The notes beneath the pieces were generated by a model, which was not told the origin of the DNA, did not search any database, and saw nothing but the letters and a program-made list of their open reading frames with translations. 9,306 nucleotides of DNA from Cyanobacteria bacterium HKST-UBA02 (GTDB lineage: Bacteria; Cyanobacteriota; Vampirovibrionia; Obscuribacterales; Obscuribacteraceae), in the NCBI GenBank assembly GCA_020431945.1, contig JAGQHH010000032.1, positions 1-9,306 on the forward strand, in the 5' to 3' direction. This document shows positions 1 through 6,822 of this stretch, piece by piece (within the stretch, counting starts at the first letter, position 1; each line of letters begins with the position of its first letter). A program made the translations under genes and the position numbers.

Positions 1-52
1 GAATGCTGGACTCGTCCATTTATTAAACTCCCCGTATAGTAATTAAGCCGCC

Positions 53-253
53 TTACTGGCCTGGAAAGCTGGCTTCACTCTTGGTAACCGCTAAATCAGT
101 TTCCCGAAAGAGATCGTCTGAATCGAACCTCTGTTGCAGCTCTTGCAAAGCGGTGCGGCGTGAAACGACACCGGTAAATTTACCAGGATCACGGGTGCGG
201 CATCTCAAGTTGTATTTAATATACGCTTCGCCAGTGGTGGCAAAAGATTTCAA
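53..253 (-). CDS. Possible small hypothetical protein (66 aa, TTG start)
   Basis: I do not recognise this protein. The minus frame reads as a compact, charged, soluble polypeptide with a basic middle (CRTRDPGKF, SRRTALQEL) and a helical acidic second half (RFDSDDLFRETDLA). It ends in TAA at 53-55. The only start codon is TTG at 251-253, and no convincing Shine-Dalgarno sequence lies before it. The frame stays open upstream to a TAG at 308-310, and that stretch (DDERLGWFRRSLLKS) also looks protein-like, so the true start may be non-canonical or the gene may be a decayed remnant. Its codons end in G or C less often than those of its neighbours. It would be divergent from the amidase. The opposite-strand ORF over the same bases is cysteine- and arginine-rich and looks less like a protein. 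Treat this call as tentative. Confidence 0.35.
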   Translation of the reverse strand: MKSFATTGEAYIKYNLRCRTRDPGKFTGVVSRRTALQELQQRFDSDDLFRETDLAVTKSEASFPGQ

Positions 254-291
254 GAGAGAGCGCCGGAACCATCCGAGACGCTCATCGTCGG

Positions 292-300
292 TGTTAGAAT
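292..300 (+). promoter_or_regulatory. Candidate extended -10 promoter of the amidase gene
   Basis: The bases TGTTAGAAT form an extended -10 element: TG, one spacer base, then TAGAAT, which matches the sigma-70 consensus TATAAT at five of six positions. No good -35 hexamer is seen 16-18 bp upstream, which fits extended -10 promoters. Transcription would begin near 306-307, giving a leader of about 22 nt before the ATG at 329. Confidence 0.4.
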
Positions 301-317
301 GTCGAAGCTAGAAAGTT

Positions 318-323
318 AAGGGA
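318..323 (+). promoter_or_regulatory. Ribosome binding site of the amidase gene
   Basis: AAGGGA lies 5 nt before the ATG at 329. It is the reason for choosing that start over the internal Met codons at residues 19 and 20, which would remove the basic n-region of the signal peptide. Confidence 0.6.
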
Positions 324-328
324 CGTTC

Positions 329-2458
329 ATGTGCCATAGTTTTCCAATTAAAAAATTGAGAGTGCTAGAACATACCTTAACGATGATGCTGCTCGCATCA
401 ACGCCGGTCTGGGCACCGCCCGCCTCGGGGCAGGCCAACGTCGCCGCCAATAAAGTCGTAGCCGTCATCGAGAGCAAGACCAGGAACTCGGTGGTTCTCA
501 AAACCGAGCGCTCCCAGGCATTACCGCGTCCGATAATCCAGTTTCTCCCCGGCGAGAATGGCGACAGCGTCCTGGTCGCCGATTTTCCCGGGCTTCTCTG
601 GAATCTTCCCACCCGGGTCATACAGGTACACTCGTCCTTCGACAGCCCCCTGGGCACCACTTACAGTGCCCAGCGACGCGGTGTCCGATTGGTGCGTGTC
701 GGTCAATTTCAGGAGAGCCCACCTGTATGCCGGATCGCCATCGTCTCGAATGATCCGGCGAAATTGAGAGGGGTCGCCTTCAAATCCGGTAAGGGCAGCC
801 TCTCCGTGAGCTGGCCGACCTGGACAAGCAAGCCCATCGCCAGCGCGCCCACCGGCAAAGCGCCGCCGAAGGCGCCTCCGCGAGCCAGAAGACTGCCGGC
901 CGGCACCCCACTCCTCACCAGCGCGGGCGGGGTGGCTCCCTCCTTCGCGCCCCCGATTTCGCCGGTGGACCCGAGCCTGGCCAGCGGCGGGCCGACCAGC
1001 CAGGCCCTCGACCCTGCCATCGCCTCGAGCTATTACCCCTTGAGACCACCGATAGCGCCGGCTCCCGGTCAATCTACAGCTCATTCTCCTGTTTCGGCTC
1101 CTGCGCCGGCCCCTGCGCCAAAGCCCGCCCCCGCCGCTTCCCAGCCTGTCGAGGAGCCGAAAAAGCATGGTCTATCCAGCTGGCTGAAAAAGGTGAAAAC
1201 CAAACTACTCAGCCCGGAAGACAGCCAGCCTGCTCAATCCGAAGCAGCACCGGCAGCACCGCAACAAGAAGAATTGAGCGCCACCCCGGCAAAAGCTCTC
1301 GAGACTCCTCCGGCCAGCCCCGGAACACCGCCCCAGATCGCTCTCAGCCCTTCTGCCTCCGGCAACGGCTACCAGGTGACAATCACCGCCACCGACCGTA
1401 AAGACCTCAATTTCACGAGCTTCAGGCTCCATGGGCCCGAGCGTTTCGTAGTCGATTTCGACAGCCTGCCCCAGATGGCTCAGGCCGCGATTGGTCAACC
1501 CGGCGACAACAAATATCTCAAGTCCCTGCGAGTCGGGGCACCGGAGATCTCCCCCGGCAAGACTGTCGGTCGTCTCGTACTCGATCTCGGAGAGCCCGGC
1601 ACGGCGGTCATCCCCCAGGACACCGGCAATGTTAACGTGGTCTCATTTCTGATCGGCGAAACCACCGATCCGGTAGCAGGTCTGATGGCTCCGCCTCAAA
1701 CCGTAGTGGTGGTGGACGCCGGTCACGGCGGCAGCGACCCGGGAGCGCAACGGGGGAACTCGAATGAGAAGGACATCACTCTGGCCATAGCCAGAAAGAC
1801 CAACCAGTATCTCACCGACCATGGCGTCAAAGTGCTCATGACCCGCACCGAAGACTCAACGGTAACTCTGGCCGACCGGGTGGATCTGACCAATAAGACC
1901 AATCCGGACGCATTTCTCTCGATCCATATCAATTCGCTGGAGAGCACTTCGGATATCCATGGCATAGAGACTTATTACCAAACACCCCAGAGCAAGGCTC
2001 TGGCCCAGAAGATCCACACCAACCTGGTAAAAGAGCTCAAGGCACCGGACCGCTCGGTGCGTAAGGCGAAATTCTATGTGGTCAATCGGACTGCGGTCCC
2101 GGCCTGCCTTGCCGAGGTCGGTTTCATATCCAACAAGAACGAGCGTGAAAAGTTAAACTCTTCTGATTACCAGTCCAAAGTCGCTGGAGCCCTGGCGAAA
2201 GGCATGATTCTCTACCTCAAGGAGACTTCCTCACTTGCGGTTAAAACTTCTGATCGAAAAGATAACACTCCGACCCAACCCAAAGGCGATAAGATAAAGG
2301 CAAGCGCACCCGGAGATGCACCGGTGGCGGCATCAGCAGCAAACCAGGCAGACCCGGGAGTGAAGAGCACAGAAGCGCCTGCCGGCTTACCAGAGAAAAA
2401 TCCAGTCACCCGAGCCTCGCGGCTAGCCCAGAAGGGCCTGGGCATTTCGGTCGAGTAA
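329..2458 (+). CDS. Secreted N-acetylmuramoyl-L-alanine amidase, AMIN + Amidase_3
   Basis: This is a zinc amidase predicted to cut the bond between N-acetylmuramic acid and L-alanine in peptidoglycan, acting outside the cytoplasmic membrane in daughter-cell separation or wall turnover. Residues 1-36 form a signal peptide (basic KKLR, hydrophobic TMMLLASTPVW, likely cut near VWA or GQA). Residues about 45-162 look like a degenerate AMIN-type beta domain. Residues 165-330 are a proline/alanine-rich linker. Residues about 340-445 are a clearer AMIN domain, a fold that in AmiC-type amidases targets the enzyme to septal peptidoglycan. Residues 457-631 are the Amidase_3 catalytic domain: zinc ligands H466 (DAGHGG), E480 (SNEKD) and H533 (SIHIN), and catalytic E596 (AEVGF). 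All key residues are intact. The last 75 or so residues are a low-complexity tail. At 709 aa it is long for the family because of the linkers. It heads a gene run and is followed 29 bp later by murI. Confidence 0.93.
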   Translation: MCHSFPIKKLRVLEHTLTMMLLASTPVWAPPASGQANVAANKVVAVIESKTRNSVVLKTERSQALPRPIIQFLPGENGDSVLVADFPGLLWNLPTRVIQVHSSFDSPLGTTYSAQRRGVRLVRVGQFQESPPVCRIAIVSNDPAKLRGVAFKSGKGSLSVSWPTWTSKPIASAPTGKAPPKAPPRARRLPAGTPLLTSAGGVAPSFAPPISPVDPSLASGGPTSQALDPAIASSYYPLRPPIAPAPGQSTAHSPVSAPAPAPAPKPAPAASQPVEEPKKHGLSSWLKKVKTKLLSPEDSQPAQSEAAPAAPQQEELSATPAKALETPPASPGTPPQIALSPSASGNGYQVTITATDRKDLNFTSFRLHGPERFVVDFDSLPQMAQAAIGQPGDNKYLKSLRVGAPEISPGKTVGRLVLDLGEPGTAVIPQDTGNVNVVSFLIGETTDPVAGLMAPPQTVVVVDAGHGGSDPGAQRGNSNEKDITLAIARKTNQYLTDHGVKVLMTRTEDSTVTLADRVDLTNKTNPDAFLSIHINSLESTSDIHGIETYYQTPQSKALAQKIHTNLVKELKAPDRSVRKAKFYVVNRTAVPACLAEVGFISNKNEREKLNSSDYQSKVAGALAKGMILYLKETSSLAVKTSDRKDNTPTQPKGDKIKASAPGDAPVAASAANQADPGVKSTEAPAGLPEKNPVTRASRLAQKGLGISVE

Positions 2459-2487
2459 TCAATTCTTTTCGGAATCATTAGCCACAG

Positions 2488-3390
2488 ATGAAGAACCACT
2501 TAGAGCATCTTGCCACTGCCCGGCGCGTAGGCCTGTTCGACTCAGGGCTGGGCGGACTCTCCGTGCTCCGCAGCCTGGCCGGCGTCACCGGTCAGGAAAG
2601 AGAATTCATCTATATAGGAGACACCCTCCGCTGTCCCTACGGCGATCGCTCGCCGGACGAGATCGTCGCTTTTGTCGATCAACTCACCGCCTGGCTCGAA
2701 CTCGAAGGTGCCGACGCCATAGTGATGGCCTGCAACACCAGCGCCGCCCATGCTGCCAGTGAACTGGAAAAACGCAGCTCGGTGCCTGTGTTCGACCTTC
2801 TCTCACCGACAGCCGCCTACCTGGCCGCTAGCGGTCTCAAAAAAGTTGGCGTGATCGCTACGGCATCCACCGCCAGCAGCCACGCTTTCGCCAATTCGGT
2901 CCGGCGCCTCACCGACAAGGTGGAAATCCTCGAGACCGGTTGTCCTCTTCTCGTACCGGTGGTGGAAGCCGGGCTCTGCCGCGGCAAGGAAGCAGTGGAA
3001 GCTCTGCGAGTCTATGTTCTCGATTTGATTGCTGCCGGTGTGGACGCCATCGTCTATGGCTGCACCCACTATCCATTTCTCGAGGAAGCCCTTCTCGAGG
3101 TGTTGCGGACCCATGCCGATCGCGATATCAAAATCATCAATCCCGCCGATATCCTGGCCTCGAGCCTGGGCGCCGAGGTGACCTTCGGTATTCCCGACTA
3201 CAGCAGCACTCGCTTCATGACCACAGGGGACGCCGAGACGTTCAGCTCCATAGCCTCCCTCTGCCTGGAAGCGACCATCACCGATGTGCACAATCTGCCC
3301 CTTCCCGAGCTCCTTACCGCAGCAGAGTCGGCAGCCTTGCGGGTACGCACCCGGAGCGGTGCTTATCCGTCACCAGCGCCGGTATCATAG
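2488..3390 (+). CDS. murI: Glutamate racemase
   Basis: This cytoplasmic, cofactor-independent enzyme interconverts L- and D-glutamate, supplying the D-Glu used by MurD in the peptidoglycan stem peptide. The 300-residue length is only slightly above the usual 255-290. The active-site set is complete: D18-S19 in GLFDSGLGGLSVL, the first catalytic cysteine C82 in MACNTSAA, and the second catalytic cysteine C192 with H194 in YGCTHYPFLE. The substrate-binding segment IGDTLRCPYGDRS is also present. The chosen ATG puts about a dozen residues before the first strand; no strong Shine-Dalgarno sequence precedes it, so translation may depend on coupling with the amidase 29 bp upstream. A short tail after about residue 285 (RVRTRSGAYPS) is probably disordered. 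The pairing with a wall amidase makes this a cell-wall gene cluster. Confidence 0.95.
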   Translation: MKNHLEHLATARRVGLFDSGLGGLSVLRSLAGVTGQEREFIYIGDTLRCPYGDRSPDEIVAFVDQLTAWLELEGADAIVMACNTSAAHAASELEKRSSVPVFDLLSPTAAYLAASGLKKVGVIATASTASSHAFANSVRRLTDKVEILETGCPLLVPVVEAGLCRGKEAVEALRVYVLDLIAAGVDAIVYGCTHYPFLEEALLEVLRTHADRDIKIINPADILASSLGAEVTFGIPDYSSTRFMTTGDAETFSSIASLCLEATITDVHNLPLPELLTAAESAALRVRTRSGAYPSPAPVS

Positions 3391-3423
3391 CCAGATTTCA
3401 AATTAAGATCACAGCAGCAGATA

Positions 3424-3460
3424 GCGCCAGGACATGCTTCGCATATGCCTTGCCCTGCGC
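3424..3460 (+). other. Foldable hairpin in the murI-glycosylase spacer
   Basis: GCGC-C-AGG at 3424-3431 can pair with CCTGCGC at 3454-3460, giving seven base pairs with one bulged C. The enclosed loop contains a second small hairpin, ATGC-TTC-GCAT at 3434-3444. No U-run follows, so it does not look like an intrinsic terminator. It could be an RNA processing or stability element between the two genes, or chance. The spacer (3391-3487) is otherwise unremarkable. Confidence 0.3.
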
Positions 3461-3487
3461 CGATCTTTGAGCTAAAAATAGAGACCT

Positions 3488-4087
3488 ATGAAAACAGCCT
3501 TCGACTCTCTCGAGAAACTCTACGAGAACGCCCGCCAGTGCAAAGCCTGCGGACTGTGCGAGACACGCAAGAGTGTCGTGCTCTTTCGCGGCAACCCCGA
3601 AGCCCGACTGATGATCATCGGAGAAGGACCGGGTCAATATGAAGATGAGACAGGTCTTCCTTTCGTCGGCAAAGCCGGTCAGCTCCTCGACAAAATCCTC
3701 GCTTCGGTGAACATTGATAAAGATAAAGACGTTTATATCTGTAACGTCGTGAAATGTCGGCCGCCGGGAAACCGCCCCCCGACCGACGAGGAAGCTGCCG
3801 CATGCAGGCAGTATCTGGACGCTCAGCTCGATCTGGTCGAGCCGGAGATCATTCTCCTTGCCGGTGCCACCGCCATGAGAGCGGTTCTGCAACATAAGTA
3901 TCCTATAAGCAAGGTGCGTGGCTCATGGTTTGGCTTCAAAAACGGTGCTAAAGTAATGCCAGTATTCCATCCATCATATCTGTTGAGGAACGATTCTAGA
4001 GCCAAAGGCAGTCCAAAGTGGCTGATGTGGCAAGACATCCAAGAAGTAAAAAGGCAACTCGACGCGCTCGATGCCGGGCGCAATTGA
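3488..4087 (+). CDS. Family 4 uracil-DNA glycosylase (4Fe-4S)
   Basis: This enzyme removes uracil from DNA, starting base-excision repair after cytosine deamination or dUTP incorporation. The 199-residue length is typical of family 4. The 4Fe-4S cluster cysteines are visible as C18-x2-C21 near the N-terminus, then C90 (VKCRPPGNR) and C106. An additional cysteine, C24, sits next to the first pair. The active-site motif GEGPGQYEDETGLPFVGKAG corresponds to the family GEAPG-x-x-ED...PFVG-x-AG signature, and the C-terminal HPSYLLRN motif is the DNA minor-groove/uracil-binding loop. It lacks the KRRIH insert of UdgX, so covalent uracil crosslinking is not expected. The start has only a weak purine stretch (GAGA) before it. 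Its stop lies 10 bp before the next start, and the next gene's ribosome binding site overlaps the stop codon, which suggests translational coupling. Confidence 0.93.
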   Translation: MKTAFDSLEKLYENARQCKACGLCETRKSVVLFRGNPEARLMIIGEGPGQYEDETGLPFVGKAGQLLDKILASVNIDKDKDVYICNVVKCRPPGNRPPTDEEAAACRQYLDAQLDLVEPEIILLAGATAMRAVLQHKYPISKVRGSWFGFKNGAKVMPVFHPSYLLRNDSRAKGSPKWLMWQDIQEVKRQLDALDAGRN

Positions 4088-4093
4088 AGGGGG
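4087..4093 (+). promoter_or_regulatory. Ribosome binding site that fixes the 99-aa gene start
   Basis: AAGGGGG overlaps the last base of the glycosylase stop codon and lies 4 nt before the ATG at 4098. An upstream in-frame ATG at 4071, inside the glycosylase gene, has no such site, so 4098 is preferred. Confidence 0.65.
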
Positions 4094-4097
4094 CAAT

Positions 4098-4397
4098 ATG
4101 GCTACCAAGACCGATAACTTCTACTCCGACCTCCTAACAGCAGAACTGGCAGACGCATTCACCAACGACTTCGGGAGAGCCGTCCTCAAGCTTCCCAATC
4201 AAGGACGCGGTGAAGTGCACGATGATGTTCTCGTTTATTTTTCAGCGGTGGCAATGGATCAGGTAAACAGCATCGCCGCCAAACACGGTATTCACGATCA
4301 GGAAGCCCTCCACGAGATCTACCAGCTCACCAGGCACAACCTGGTGCAGGGATTTCGCATCGGACAGGGAATGAAAGGAACCTGGAAGCCCAGCTAG
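4098..4397 (+). CDS. Small soluble hypothetical protein (99 aa)
   Basis: I do not recognise this family. The protein has no cysteine, no signal peptide and no membrane segment, and reads as a compact, mainly helical cytoplasmic domain. An N-terminal amphipathic part (FYSDLLTAELADAF) is followed by a short strand-like VLVYFSAVAMD and a helical region (EALHEIYQLTRHNLVQGFRIG). It has the best Shine-Dalgarno sequence in the window (AAGGGGG). It lies 10 bp after the uracil-DNA glycosylase and 15 bp before the pseudokinase, so all three are probably co-transcribed. The context permits a role as a partner of the pseudokinase, but nothing in the sequence shows this. The coding call is supported by spacing, ribosome binding site and protein-like composition. 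Confidence 0.75.
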   Translation: MATKTDNFYSDLLTAELADAFTNDFGRAVLKLPNQGRGEVHDDVLVYFSAVAMDQVNSIAAKHGIHDQEALHEIYQLTRHNLVQGFRIGQGMKGTWKPS

Positions 4398-4412
4398 GGC
4401 AGCACAATATCT

Positions 4413-6395
4413 ATGACCTCGTTTTGCAGAGCCTGTCACTGGTTTTTCGAGGAGGACAGGGAGACCTGCCCGCGGGACAGTTTTCCTCTCACCCAGTATG
4501 ATCCGGCGTCGATAATCGGCTGCGTGGTGGGCGGCAAATACAAGATCGAGAAGCCCCTGGTTCCTGTAGGCAATGTCATATCAGGCAGCGGCACCGATCT
4601 GGAGAGTGGCGAAAGCGTCGCCATCAGGGCTTACGGCAAAGACAATGTCGACGTCGATGCCTTTATCCAGACCGTTTCAGTCTGGAAATCCCTCGACCAC
4701 AGCAATATTGCGCCGATCCTCGATATCGGGGTGGACGAGCAGGGGCTGGTCTATGTAATCAGCAAATTCTTCTACGGTCAGACCCTGGCCAAGTTCGTGG
4801 ACGACAACGGACCCACCAACCCGGAACTGGCTCTGCATTTGCTGCGCCAGATGGCTAACGGTCTCGACTATCTTCGTGCCAACGGCATCGTCCATCAAAC
4901 AATCATGCCTGCCAATGTGATCATCATCGATGACGGCCATATGCCTCATCATGCACGAGTGTTCAACTGGCTGCTGCCATCCATTTGCTTCAAGCAAGCC
5001 GGTATCGATGGACCGAGCCCGCTTTATCGCAGCCCGGAAAGCATTGATGGCGCACCACCGACAGTGGCGAGCGACGTTTATTCGATCGGCTGCACCATAT
5101 TCGAGATCATCACCGGAGTGCCACCATTTCCAGGGTCGAGCGAAGCCGATATCTTGAGACGCCAGAAAGAAGAGCTTCCTCTTACCATCGCCGGTACGGC
5201 GCCCGAGCTGTCCATCCCGGGCATGGTGGACGAGATGGTGATGAAGTGCCTGGACAAGAATCCCGGCGCCCGCTATCAGAACTACGAGACACTTATCAAA
5301 GATCTTCTGGACGCCGCCAGGAGCTCTCGCATCTTTCTGCCAGGTGGCGGAGACGATGCATATGAGGTGCAGGCTTACGGGCAGAAAGCCAACACCGCCA
5401 ACCTTCCCTCCGAATCCGCTCCGCTAGTAGAGGAAGCCGGCGACGGCGCTGAGAAGACAGAAGCGAAAGAAAACGAAGACGAGCTTCCGCCCGAGACAAG
5501 AGAAGAGCTCGAAGGCACTATCAAAGGTCTCCGCTCCCATGTCTATACCCTCACCGGCATCGCCATCGTAGTCCTGGTGGGACTGGCTCTGGTCATGGGC
5601 TATGAAGGAAGCGACGAGGACCACGGTCCTCTCTGGAAAAAACTTCTCTGGCAATATCAGATGTCCCAGGGCGATGCAGCCCTGAAAAAGCAGGATTTCA
5701 AAGCTGCTGCGGCGAGCTACGAGCAAGCCCAGAGTCTCACCGACGATTTTCAAGACAATCAAGATCGCAAACTCAAGACGCTGAAAGGTCTCCTCTCGCT
5801 CTATGAAGCCCAGGGGGACGAAAAAGAGGCTCATGCATACAGGCAGGAAATCGTCGAGCTCGACAAGCAGAGGCTCGAAGGTCTGTTCAAAGATGCAGAC
5901 AGCGACGCGGATCAAGTAAAGGATGTCGATCTCAGCGTGGCGAACATGAGCCAGAAGACCGCCGAGGAGTATTCCCAGAAATTCATCGCCAGGGCTGACG
6001 AGTATATAAAGAAAAATCAGCCTAAAAAAGCCGAGTCATTCCTTCTCAAAGCCCTTTCCGTCGAAGAGAAGGTCGAGACCGGCGGTCATCATGCCTGTGT
6101 CGAATGTGCCAACCGCCTCGCCGAAGAAGCGAGGCCCGGCGAGCACCTGGCCGAGATCACCGATCTCCTGGAGCGTTCCCTGGCCCTCTCGGATAAACGG
6201 CACGGCAAAAAAGAGAACCGCCTCAAGACACTACTCAATCTCGGACTCGCTCAAGCGCGCAAGGGTCAGTTCGACAAAGCCGAGAAATCCATCAAAGAAG
6301 CCCAGGGCCTGGCCGGTAGCCTGGGGATCAAAGACGACGGCACAGTGACATCGATCCTCGCCGAATACAGCAAGCTCCTGGACAAGGCGAAGTAA
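4413..6395 (+). CDS. Membrane pseudokinase: zinc ribbon, kinase fold, TM helix, TPR repeats
   Basis: The protein has four parts. Residues 1-22 are a zinc-ribbon-like knuckle (C5-x2-C8-x10-C19-P-x-D22) of the kind found before bacterial Ser/Thr kinases. Residues about 40-300 match the Hanks-type kinase fold in order (GGKYKIEKPL, SLDHSNIAPILDIG, GIVHQTIMPANVII, SPE at 207-209, DVYSIG at 221-226, CLDKNPGARYQ). The catalytic residues are replaced: the VAIK lysine is R72, the helix-C glutamate is probably T87, the HRD aspartate is T163, the following lysine is M165 and the DFG aspartate is N185; the glycine loop is also absent. Only H161 and N168 remain of the catalytic loop. Residues about 338-372 are an acidic linker. 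A single membrane helix lies near 378-398 (TGIAIVVLVGLALVMGY), with basic residues before and acidic after it, so the kinase fold is probably cytoplasmic and the C-terminus outside. Residues about 414-655 form TPR-like helical repeats. Catalysis is unlikely; a sensor, scaffold or regulator role is inferred. Confidence 0.9.
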   Translation: MTSFCRACHWFFEEDRETCPRDSFPLTQYDPASIIGCVVGGKYKIEKPLVPVGNVISGSGTDLESGESVAIRAYGKDNVDVDAFIQTVSVWKSLDHSNIAPILDIGVDEQGLVYVISKFFYGQTLAKFVDDNGPTNPELALHLLRQMANGLDYLRANGIVHQTIMPANVIIIDDGHMPHHARVFNWLLPSICFKQAGIDGPSPLYRSPESIDGAPPTVASDVYSIGCTIFEIITGVPPFPGSSEADILRRQKEELPLTIAGTAPELSIPGMVDEMVMKCLDKNPGARYQNYETLIKDLLDAARSSRIFLPGGGDDAYEVQAYGQKANTANLPSESAPLVEEAGDGAEKTEAKENEDELPPETREELEGTIKGLRSHVYTLTGIAIVVLVGLALVMGYEGSDEDHGPLWKKLLWQYQMSQGDAALKKQDFKAAAASYEQAQSLTDDFQDNQDRKLKTLKGLLSLYEAQGDEKEAHAYRQEIVELDKQRLEGLFKDADSDADQVKDVDLSVANMSQKTAEEYSQKFIARADEYIKKNQPKKAESFLLKALSVEEKVETGGHHACVECANRLAEEARPGEHLAEITDLLERSLALSDKRHGKKENRLKTLLNLGLAQARKGQFDKAEKSIKEAQGLAGSLGIKDDGTVTSILAEYSKLLDKAK

Positions 6396-6410
6396 AGCGA
6401 GTAACTGCCT

Positions 6411-6815
6411 TCAACCCTTTCTGGCCTGCCTGCTGATCACCAGCACTGCTATGAAGGCAACGACAAGCACGAGTATTTGAAGGGCGTCGAGCTTGAAAGC
6501 ATCTACTTCTTCCAGTTCTGCACAAAAGGTCTCATAAGGCTCGTTCAAACTGCGCAGCAAAGAGAGCTTGTCTCCGACTTTGAGATTGGCATAATTACTG
6601 AGGGCCAGAGTGTGCCCGTGCCGCTCCGCTCCCTCGACTTGATAGGTCCATCCCACCAGGCGATGATGCTCACTAGAGACGGGTCCGAGGCTGCTAACCA
6701 CGCCTTCCACCGGAACCCAGTTCTTCTTTTCGCCAAGATCAGTCGATGAGCGATAGCTAGCGAATATCGTTGCGCAGGCAACAATCAGTACGGATATAAC
6801 AAGGACTTTTTTCAC
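6411..6815 (-). CDS. DUF3592-like membrane protein (134 aa)
   Basis: Function is unknown. The layout matches DUF3592 proteins. An N-terminal helix (VLVISVLIVACATIFAS, about 4-20) is followed by a beta-rich extracytoplasmic domain opening with W33 in NWVPVEGVVSSLG. It continues through a WTYQVEG strand and the GDKLSLLRSLNEPYE segment that resembles the family G-x-x-v-x-v-x-Y-x-P-x-N-P region. A second helix (ALQILVLVVAFIAVLVIS, about 111-128) ends in the basic tail RQARKG. The start is GTG at 6813-6815, chosen because it is 7 bp after the stop of the upstream exported protein and begins a normal membrane segment; the ribosome binding site is weak, which suggests translational coupling. Its stop faces the stop of the pseudokinase gene across 15 bp. 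Confidence 0.8.
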   Translation of the reverse strand: MKKVLVISVLIVACATIFASYRSSTDLGEKKNWVPVEGVVSSLGPVSSEHHRLVGWTYQVEGAERHGHTLALSNYANLKVGDKLSLLRSLNEPYETFCAELEEVDAFKLDALQILVLVVAFIAVLVISRQARKG

Positions 6816-6822
6816 TTCAGTC

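Noticed and set aside
81..311. Plus-strand 76-codon ORF at the left end
   Set aside because: Rich in Cys, Arg and Ser with no protein-like pattern; it overlaps a more coherent minus-strand frame and the amidase promoter.
521..1168. Minus-strand 215-codon ORF
   Set aside because: Antisense to the GC-rich proline/alanine linker of the amidase; its Gly/Arg-rich translation is what such a shadow gives.
3488..4087. UdgX-type uracil-crosslinking glycosylase
   Set aside because: The characteristic KRRIH insert is absent; the protein fits ordinary family 4.
4071..4397. Longer 108-aa version of the small protein starting at 4071
   Set aside because: The upstream ATG lies within the glycosylase gene and has no ribosome binding site, while the ATG at 4098 has AAGGGGG at proper spacing.
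4413..6395. Active serine/threonine kinase
   Set aside because: The VAIK lysine, HRD aspartate and DFG aspartate are all replaced, so phosphotransfer is not expected.
6386..6412. Bidirectional terminator between the convergent genes
   Set aside because: AAGGC and GCCTT can pair, but the stem is five base pairs with a loop of about 17 bases and no U-run, so it is not a credible intrinsic terminator.
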